Assembly: GCA_030747475.1 (NCBI GenBank)
Contig: JASLKO010000062.1
Coordinates: 1 to 7,317, forward strand
Source of the DNA: Candidatus Thalassarchaeaceae archaeon
GTDB taxonomy: Archaea > Thermoplasmatota > Poseidoniia > Poseidoniales > Thalassarchaeaceae
DNA length: 7,317 nucleotides
Reading direction: 5' to 3'
Made by a program: the position numbers and the translations under genes. Below are positions 1 through 5,308 of the stretch, in pieces. The notes below the pieces were generated by a model that made no database searches, was not told where the DNA came from, and saw only the letters and a list, made by a program, of their open reading frames with translations. How positions within the stretch are numbered: the first letter of the stretch is position 1; every line of letters starts with the position of its first letter.

Positions 1-3000
1 CATTCCGCATATGGCATGAGTATGGTTGCCGGTGCGACGCCCAGCGACATGTGGGTGGTTGGGGCATGGCCCACACCCGGAGTTGTAAACTATATCTTTG
101 AACAACCATATTCCGGACCAACTGAAGTGTTGATGTCTGAAGTGAGCCCTCAATGTTCACAACCAACAGATGGGTTGGTTAGCGAATGGGTTGAATTGTA
201 CAATGCCGCTGGATATGCGGTCAATCTGTCGCGATGGATGGTGCAAGATGATGCCGGAGGAGCTGCTGCTGTCGCACCTGGCCGTTTGTGGAATCATACG
301 GCAAACTCGATGATTCTTGATGTCGGTGAATATGTCGTTCTCAATTTGGATGACAATATTCTCACCAATCAAGGCGAAACGATTTCACTGCTCGACCCCA
401 ATGGGAATTCAGTTCAAACATTGACTTGGGATACAAGCACGGATTGTGAAACATTAGAATCACGATTTGGTGGATCAGATACCCGCCAGACGCTTTGGTC
501 AACACCGGGTGAGGCCAACCCAATCATCCATTCATATGACGGTGGAATGACAATCAAGTTCACACGATTCATGCCTGTAGAAGCATCCTCCAACCGATAC
601 AATGATTGGTTTGAAATTACCAACACAGGTGACACTTGGGTGGACTTGGGTGGTTGGATTATCGAGCGACATACCGCCGATAGCTCACAACAATCATTGA
701 TGCTCAACTACATCCTAGAACCCGGTCAATCTGTTGTCATTTCAGAAGACCCAGCGAATCTGCTCGAAGATGGGGGGCCGATCGCAGTTGATGCCGATAC
801 TCTGTTTGGAAATGACCCGCCGTGGCTGATTAACAGTGGCGGCGCGCTGCAATTGATTGCGCCAGACAATACCGTTGTTGACGCATTTGTCTATGGCTCA
901 GGTTATGCAGAGATCGAAGGTTGGAACGGACTGGCGCTTGAATTGCCTCCATCTGATTCCTCTGGGCTCATCCTCATGCGGGGGGATGGGTGTAATGTAT
1001 TGCCGGATACAGATACATCAACAGATTGGCAATACCGTTGGCTACGATTGGGTTCAAGTTTGTTCTGTGATTCTGGATATTTCGCCGCAGATGGCGCTGT
1101 GACACCTGCCAATTCACCGGTAGGAACACTTCACCAAATGGTCGAATGGATTGATGGAGCAACAACTTCACTCCACATTCACGTCTACCAATTTGATTCA
1201 CCCGAACTATTCCTTGCGATTGAAGCGGCCGTGCTTCGTGGTGTAGAATGTACGATTCTTCTGGAAGGGGGAATCCTCGGAGATGCTGAAGATGGAGAAG
1301 ATCAACGTGGATGGGCGGATGAATTGGACAGTGCTGGATGTACGGTCCTTTGGATGATTGAACCGGATGGAGAAAATGCACCGATGGCCCCCTACCGATA
1401 CATACACTCCAAGGTCGCCGTTCGTGATGGCGATAGTGTCTGGATTGGAAGCGGAAATTGGAAACGATCGACATTCCCATTGGATGGAGATTCTGGCAAT
1501 CGGGATTCAGGTGTCATCATCGACAGTCAAGATGTTGCCAATCTGGTGATGTCTCGAATGTCATGGGATGAAAATGAAAGTCTATTGCACATCATCAATC
1601 AAGATGATGCACCCACATCGATGGGTCGACCAACTGGATGGTCTCGACCAACTGCATCTACTGAATTTGGGCCATCAGAACCCATGCCACTCACCTACCA
1701 GGGGCCTTTTGGAGCTGTTTTGCTCACCTGCCCAGATGATTGTATACAATCACTGATTTGGTTGATTGATCAAGCGGATGAATCATTGGACATTGCGGTT
1801 CAATACTTCGATTTAGGATGGCACTGGGGGTATGGTGACAATCCATTGATTGAGGCGATTGAACGTGCAGCAAATCGAAGTGTGTCCATTCGTTTGCTGA
1901 TCAACGGATATTATGTGAACCAAGATGATGGCATTCGTGAAACTGTCAACCATTTCAATCACCGATTGAACATGACGGATGGCTTGGATGTTGAAGCTCG
2001 CCTGATGGCGGGTTCTGATGAAATCACAAAACTCCATGACAAGAGTATCATCGTCGATGGAGAATGGAGTCTATTTAGCAGCATCAATTGGGGGAGCAAC
2101 AGTGCACTGCGAAATCGTGAGATGGGCATCGCCATTGAACACGTAGATTTGGCACAACATCAAACTTCGATGTTTGAAGAAGATTGGAATCGATTGGATT
2201 CCACAACAGATACCGATGGCGACAACATGCCAGATTATTGGGAAATCGAAAATGGCTTGAATCGCGCATGGTCAGCCGTTCCAGGTTCGACAAATTCGGA
2301 GCAAAACCTAGACCCTGATAATGATGGTTTGGCCAACCTGCAAGAATTCCAGTATGGAGGGATGGCTCAAAACTCTGACACCGATGGAGACTGTATCTAT
2401 GATGGTGAAGAGGTCCAGTGGGCATGGGAGCAAATCATCGATGCTTCGTTGGCTGTTCAAACAGCAGACGCAGATTTAGATGGTGTTTCAGACAACGAAA
2501 CCATCCCGTGTACAAATCCAGATGATCAGGTGCCGGACAACAACGGAGATGCAAACTCAACCGGAGATGATGAAGACGATGTTACTGGCCCATTCAGAGA
2601 AGATGCGATGGATCGAGCATCTGCCAAATTCCTACTCGCTTTGGTTATCATCGCTGCGATTTGCCTGATAGGTGCGGGGTCGATGATGGTCATTGAATAC
2701 CGAAAGAAAAATGCAGGCAATATTCTGATTGATGACATCGGTGATACAAGTACTGAAATTTGGGAAGATGATACTGAAACGCCTGTTGGTTCGGTCATTC
2801 TGGACGGAACAAGCGTAGGCCCCAATGCGGGTAGTGAGGCCAGAGAAGTTTCGGTTGGACGAGATGATGGCGTATTTGGTGCCCCACAGCTTGATGCGTA
2901 CAATTTCCCAGGTTGGTCACCAAAGCAAGTTCAAGATTCACTTGATGCCGGCTGGACTTTGGAACAATTGCGCGAAAAGTACGATTCTGAGCAATCATAA
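1..3000 (+). CDS. Membrane-anchored surface protein: lamin-tail domains + two-HKD phospholipase D/nuclease domain + TSP3 repeats (5'-partial)
   Basis: The frame is open from base 1, so the start lies upstream; the first in-frame ATG (16) falls inside what looks like the tail of a lamin-tail domain ('ATPSDMWVVGAWPTPGVVN'). Residues here count from that ATG. Two lamin-tail (LTD) beta-sandwiches follow, about 34-165 ('SEWVELYNAAG', 'VNLSRWMVQDD') and 176-320 ('NDWFEITNTG', 'VDLGGWIIERH'). A PLD-superfamily domain spans about 361-725 with both catalytic motifs complete: H464-K466-D471 followed by GSGN, and H674-K676-D681 followed by SSIN. Residues 728-840 hold Asp-rich calcium-binding TSP3-type repeats ('DTDGDNMPDYWE', 'DPDNDGLANLQEF', 'DTDGDCIYDGEEV', 'DADLDGVSDNE'). 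One transmembrane helix (about 872-895) is followed by RKK and an acidic tail of about 100 residues, which predicts the ectodomain outside. Ten ectodomain cysteines fall in plausible pairs. HKD enzymes cut phosphodiesters; LTD fusions are known on secreted nucleases, so an extracellular DNase is the best guess, a phospholipase the alternative. The downstream neighbours (nucleoside phosphorylase) favour nucleic acid. Confidence 0.85.
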   Translation, partial: HSAYGMSMVAGATPSDMWVVGAWPTPGVVNYIFEQPYSGPTEVLMSEVSPQCSQPTDGLVSEWVELYNAAGYAVNLSRWMVQDDAGGAAAVAPGRLWNHTANSMILDVGEYVVLNLDDNILTNQGETISLLDPNGNSVQTLTWDTSTDCETLESRFGGSDTRQTLWSTPGEANPIIHSYDGGMTIKFTRFMPVEASSNRYNDWFEITNTGDTWVDLGGWIIERHTADSSQQSLMLNYILEPGQSVVISEDPANLLEDGGPIAVDADTLFGNDPPWLINSGGALQLIAPDNTVVDAFVYGSGYAEIEGWNGLALELPPSDSSGLILMRGDGCNVLPDTDTSTDWQYRWLRLGSSLFCDSGYFAADGAVTPANSPVGTLHQMVEWIDGATTSLHIHVYQFDSPELFLAIEAAVLRGVECTILLEGGILGDAEDGEDQRGWADELDSAGCTVLWMIEPDGENAPMAPYRYIHSKVAVRDGDSVWIGSGNWKRSTFPLDGDSGNRDSGVIIDSQDVANLVMSRMSWDENESLLHIINQDDAPTSMGRPTGWSRPTASTEFGPSEPMPLTYQGPFGAVLLTCPDDCIQSLIWLIDQADESLDIAVQYFDLGWHWGYGDNPLIEAIERAANRSVSIRLLINGYYVNQDDGIRETVNHFNHRLNMTDGLDVEARLMAGSDEITKLHDKSIIVDGEWSLFSSINWGSNSALRNREMGIAIEHVDLAQHQTSMFEEDWNRLDSTTDTDGDNMPDYWEIENGLNRAWSAVPGSTNSEQNLDPDNDGLANLQEFQYGGMAQNSDTDGDCIYDGEEVQWAWEQIIDASLAVQTADADLDGVSDNETIPCTNPDDQVPDNNGDANSTGDDEDDVTGPFREDAMDRASAKFLLALVIIAAICLIGAGSMMVIEYRKKNAGNILIDDIGDTSTEIWEDDTETPVGSVILDGTSVGPNAGSEAREVSVGRDDGVFGAPQLDAYNFPGWSPKQVQDSLDAGWTLEQLREKYDSEQS
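1624..1659 (+). repeat. Short in-frame tandem duplication (18-bp period) in the linker between the two HKD halves
   Basis: The 11-base string TCGACCAACTG occurs at 1626-1636 and again at 1644-1654, exactly 18 bases (six codons) apart. It encodes 'GRPTGW' followed by 'SRPTAS' in a Ser/Thr/Pro-rich linker between the first and second catalytic halves of the PLD domain. It looks like a local in-frame slippage duplication and keeps the reading frame. No functional role is evident beyond lengthening the linker. Confidence 0.5.
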
Positions 3001-3003
3001 CAC

Positions 3004-3009
3004 GAAGGA
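3004..3009 (+). promoter_or_regulatory. Weak Shine-Dalgarno-like element before the dioxygenase gene
   Basis: GAAGGA sits just after the stop codon of the surface-protein gene and 3 nt before the ATG at 3013. The spacing is shorter than usual, but nothing similar precedes the internal ATG at 3040. This is the only sequence support for choosing 3013 over 3040, so it decides the start only weakly. Confidence 0.3.
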
Positions 3010-3012
3010 TTG

Positions 3013-3996
3013 ATGGGCACCCGTGTCGCGCTTGTCACCATGGCAAGAGATTCAATCCCAACACTTGACCTACGCGAGTATACCAATGGAGATGTAACGA
3101 GTCGTGAAGCGTTCATCGAAAAGATGGGGGCTGCCCTAGAAGATATTGGCTTTTTTGCACTTTCTGGACATGGAATTCCGTTGGATGATATTGGGCTCGC
3201 ATACGAGGTGAGTGAGACATTTTTCAACAAAGATGACTCCACTAAGATGCGCTGGAATCAAGAGGGGAATCAACGAGGATATGTGCCCTTTGGAATCGAA
3301 CATGCCAAGGACAACCCTGCACCTGATCTCAAAGAATTCTGGCAAACCGGTCGAACCCTTGCGGATGACCATCCGCTAAAAGCCGAATATGCCACCAATA
3401 TTTGGCCGACTGAAGATTGTCCAGAGTTTGGACCGGCTGTTGATGGCCTTTACATTCAGATGGAAGCATTGAGTCGAACCCTCCTAGAAGTCTGCTCACA
3501 ATATCTTGGCATGGGACCAGATTGGTTGCCAGATATGGCCATTGACGGCAACACAATCTTGCGAATTCTGCACTACCCTGCACTTGGTGACGATGTTCCT
3601 GATGGAGCGGTTCGAAGCGCCCAACACGAGGATATCAACTTCATCACACTGCTGGTTGGAGCCAGTGCGGCGGGCCTTGAAGTCATGGATCATGATGGCG
3701 GATGGATTGCTGTGGAAGGCAATCCTGAGCACATTATCATCGACTCAGGTGACATGTTACAAAATCTGACCAATGGCCTGTTCAAAGCGGTCACACACCG
3801 TGTCATTAACCCACCCGATGCCACAAGTGATCGATATTCAATGCCGATGTTTACACATCCGCGTGATGATGTGGATTTGACACCACTTCCAGAATTCATC
3901 GCTCGCACTGGGGGTGAAGCACTCTACCCTAGCATCAGTGCGGGTGAATTTTTGAGACAACGACTCATAGAAATCGGACTGATCGATGATGACTGA
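3013..3996 (+). CDS. Fe(II)/2-oxoglutarate-dependent dioxygenase, isopenicillin-N-synthase-like family
   Basis: A 327-residue cytosolic oxygenase, typical family length, with no signal peptide or membrane segment. The N-terminal DIOX_N part runs about 14-125 ('IPTLDLREY', then 'GFFALSGHGIP', which is strongly characteristic). The C-terminal double-stranded beta-helix core runs about 178-285. The iron ligands are intact: H205 and D207 in 'QHEDINFITLL', and distal H262 in 'VTHRVINPP'. R274 and S276 in 'DRYSMPMF' form the RxS clamp for the 2-oxoglutarate carboxylate. A GDM...NGLFKAVTHRV stretch completes the family signature. Members hydroxylate, desaturate or cyclise small molecules by coupling to oxidation of 2-oxoglutarate; the substrate cannot be read from the sequence. 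The fungal thymine-7-hydroxylases belong to the same superfamily, which matters because the next gene, overlapping by 11 nt, is a thymidine phosphorylase. Starts possible are TTG 3010, ATG 3013 and ATG 3040; 3040 would give the family-like start 'MARDSIPTLDL', while 3013 has a weak ribosome site. Confidence 0.9.
   Translation: MGTRVALVTMARDSIPTLDLREYTNGDVTSREAFIEKMGAALEDIGFFALSGHGIPLDDIGLAYEVSETFFNKDDSTKMRWNQEGNQRGYVPFGIEHAKDNPAPDLKEFWQTGRTLADDHPLKAEYATNIWPTEDCPEFGPAVDGLYIQMEALSRTLLEVCSQYLGMGPDWLPDMAIDGNTILRILHYPALGDDVPDGAVRSAQHEDINFITLLVGASAAGLEVMDHDGGWIAVEGNPEHIIIDSGDMLQNLTNGLFKAVTHRVINPPDATSDRYSMPMFTHPRDDVDLTPLPEFIARTGGEALYPSISAGEFLRQRLIEIGLIDDD
3986..3996 (+). other. Gene overlap (translational coupling) between dioxygenase and deoA
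   Basis: The tandem ATG codons of deoA (3986 and 3989) lie inside the last codons of the dioxygenase gene, whose TGA is at 3994-3996, giving an overlap of 11 or 8 nt in a different frame. No strong ribosome site precedes it. Such overlaps usually mean one transcript and re-initiation by terminating ribosomes, so the two products are probably made together in a fixed ratio. Confidence 0.8.
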
Positions 3997-5260
3997 GATT
4001 CAGAATTTTGTTGACGGTGTTGTCGACGATAGTCTCAGCGATGCTGAGGTGGAGGCTTGGATGCGTGATGTGTTTGAGAATGGCCTGTCAGTTGAGCAAA
4101 CTGTAGAATTGACACACTCCATGTTGCATTCAGGGACCGTATTGGAATGGCCAGAGGAGTGGAAACATCTGGTGGTTGACAAACACAGCACAGGTGGCAT
4201 CGGTGACAAAGTTAGCCTTGTCCTTGCGCCCGCTTTGGCCGCCTGTGGTCTCAAGTGTCCAATGATTGCCGGGCGAGGATTGGCACACACGGGAGGGACA
4301 CTAGACAAACTGGAAGCATTGCAAGGGTATGACGTGACCATTTCACCCGAAAAAGCATTCCAAATGGTCAACGACATTGGGTGCATGATTGGTGGTCAAA
4401 CCGGTGAAATTGCACCCGCGGATAAACGGATGTATGCCATTCGAGATGTAACCGGATTAATCGCATCGGTGCCGCTCATCACGGGTTCGATTGTGTCCAA
4501 AAAGGCTGCAGAGGGTTTGGCCGCTTTGGTCATGGACATCAAAGTGGGCCGTGCTGCATTCATGACGAATGTCGAAGATGCACGGGCATTGGCAGAATCT
4601 ATCACCTCAACGGGTGCTGGACTGGGCATTGCAACAAGTGTCACATTGACAGAAATGGATACACCGTTGGGTTTTGCAGCTGGCAATGCGCTTGAAGTAT
4701 TGGAATCTGTGGAAACATTGCGTGGTGCGGGCCCGGCTGATTTGGAGGAATTGGTCTGTATCCAAGGAGGGATTCTTTTGCATGCCACAGGATTGTGCGA
4801 AGATGCTGATGAAGGTGCATACAAGATTCATGATTCATTGATCGATGGCAGTGCGATTTCAATCTTTGAACAAATGTGTATCGCCCAAGGTGTCGCCAAG
4901 AAAACATTTGATTCAGAGCGCAATTTGTTATCCACACTAGGCCTGCTAGACCCCCACTTGAGGACAACAGAAATTTCTGTTCCAAGACCAGGGTGGATTG
5001 CCGACATTGATGCGATGGGACTTGGCAAAGTTGTCTTGGAACTTGGAGGTGGACGATTGAATCTGGGTGAGGATATCGACTCTGGTGTCGGATTCGTACT
5101 CGATGCCCATGTGGGTTCATTGATGGTGGTCGATGAGACATGGATTACGATCTACCATCGGAATGAATTGTCGCAGGAACATCGCAATATCATTGAGAAT
5201 GCCATCACACTCAGCAATGAACCGGTCGATGCTGAAAGTCGGGTAATTGAGATTCTTTGA
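3986..5260 (+). CDS. deoA: Thymidine phosphorylase (pyrimidine-nucleoside phosphorylase family)
   Basis: A 424-residue cytosolic enzyme close to bacterial thymidine phosphorylase length. It phosphorolyses thymidine (and usually deoxyuridine) to the base plus 2-deoxyribose-1-phosphate in nucleoside salvage. The N-terminal alpha domain and glycosyltransferase-3-like core carry 'DKHSTGGIGDKVSL' (K66, H67, S68, S77), 'GRGLAHTGGTLDKLE' (96-110), 'YAIRDVTG' (R153), 'LITGSIVSKKAAEG' (S168, K172) and 'VMDIKVG'. All align with the E. coli enzyme at a constant offset of 18 (K84, H85, S86, S95, T123, R171, S186, K190 as I recall them). One deviation: the position of E. coli S113, a phosphate contact, is A95. 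M93 matches E. coli M111, favouring thymidine over uridine. The C-terminal domain has 'GKVVLELGGGR' and 'IDSGVGFVLDAHVG'. It lacks the roughly 80-residue N-terminal domain of archaeal AMP phosphorylases, so that role is unlikely. ATG 3989 is an equally possible start. Confidence 0.92.
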   Translation: MMTEIQNFVDGVVDDSLSDAEVEAWMRDVFENGLSVEQTVELTHSMLHSGTVLEWPEEWKHLVVDKHSTGGIGDKVSLVLAPALAACGLKCPMIAGRGLAHTGGTLDKLEALQGYDVTISPEKAFQMVNDIGCMIGGQTGEIAPADKRMYAIRDVTGLIASVPLITGSIVSKKAAEGLAALVMDIKVGRAAFMTNVEDARALAESITSTGAGLGIATSVTLTEMDTPLGFAAGNALEVLESVETLRGAGPADLEELVCIQGGILLHATGLCEDADEGAYKIHDSLIDGSAISIFEQMCIAQGVAKKTFDSERNLLSTLGLLDPHLRTTEISVPRPGWIADIDAMGLGKVVLELGGGRLNLGEDIDSGVGFVLDAHVGSLMVVDETWITIYHRNELSQEHRNIIENAITLSNEPVDAESRVIEIL

Positions 5261-5271
5261 GACCAATAAAG

Positions 5272-5292
5272 CGCTTCTATGAAATAGAAGCG
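5272..5292. repeat. Perfect 9-bp inverted repeat with 3-nt loop in the deoA / beta-helix intergenic gap
   Basis: CGCTTCTAT (5272-5280), GAA, ATAGAAGCG (5284-5292) pair perfectly and start 11 nt after the deoA stop. As RNA this is a compact hairpin that could end or protect the 3' end of the upstream operon. It is not followed by a T-run (next bases TAAGTTAT), and archaeal intrinsic termination depends mainly on T-runs, so terminator function is uncertain. As DNA, the palindrome ends 17 nt before the next start codon, where a regulator-binding operator would also be expected. The repeat itself is certain; its role is not. Confidence 0.75.
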
Positions 5293-5300
5293 TAAGTTAT
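5278..5300 (+). promoter_or_regulatory. Candidate promoter region for the beta-helix gene (low confidence)
   Basis: Two AT-rich stretches lie in the 48-nt gap. TATGAAATA-like bases at the centre of the inverted repeat (5278-5287) are about 22-31 nt before the ATG at 5309, the right distance for a TATA box driving a leaderless transcript. TAAGTTAT (5293-5300) would instead place the transcript start near 5320-5326, inside the gene as called here. Neither is a close match to a strong archaeal TATA box, and no BRE is clear. Confidence 0.25.
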
Positions 5301-5308
5301 CTACGTGC

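Noticed and set aside
16..18. ATG at 16 as the true start of the surface protein
   Set aside because: The frame is open from base 1, the residues just after 16 look like the end of a lamin-tail domain, and no signal peptide follows, although the protein is clearly an exported, anchored type.
974..1480. 168-residue minus-strand open frame
   Set aside because: It is His/Pro-rich, has no recognisable domain and lies antisense within the well-supported lamin-tail/HKD gene.
1096..2190. Cardiolipin synthase or other membrane lipid HKD enzyme
   Set aside because: There are no N-terminal membrane helices; the domain sits in a cysteine-paired ectodomain between lamin-tail domains and calcium-binding repeats.
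4641..5141. 166-residue minus-strand open frame
   Set aside because: It is antisense to the conserved C-terminal half of deoA and has the His/Gln/Pro composition of a frame shadow.
3986..5260. Archaeal AMP phosphorylase
   Set aside because: The extra N-terminal domain of that family is absent, and active-site spacing matches thymidine phosphorylase.
5261..5308. tRNA, riboswitch or small RNA gene in the intergenic gap
   Set aside because: The gap is only 48 nt with a single short hairpin and no cloverleaf or known aptamer core.
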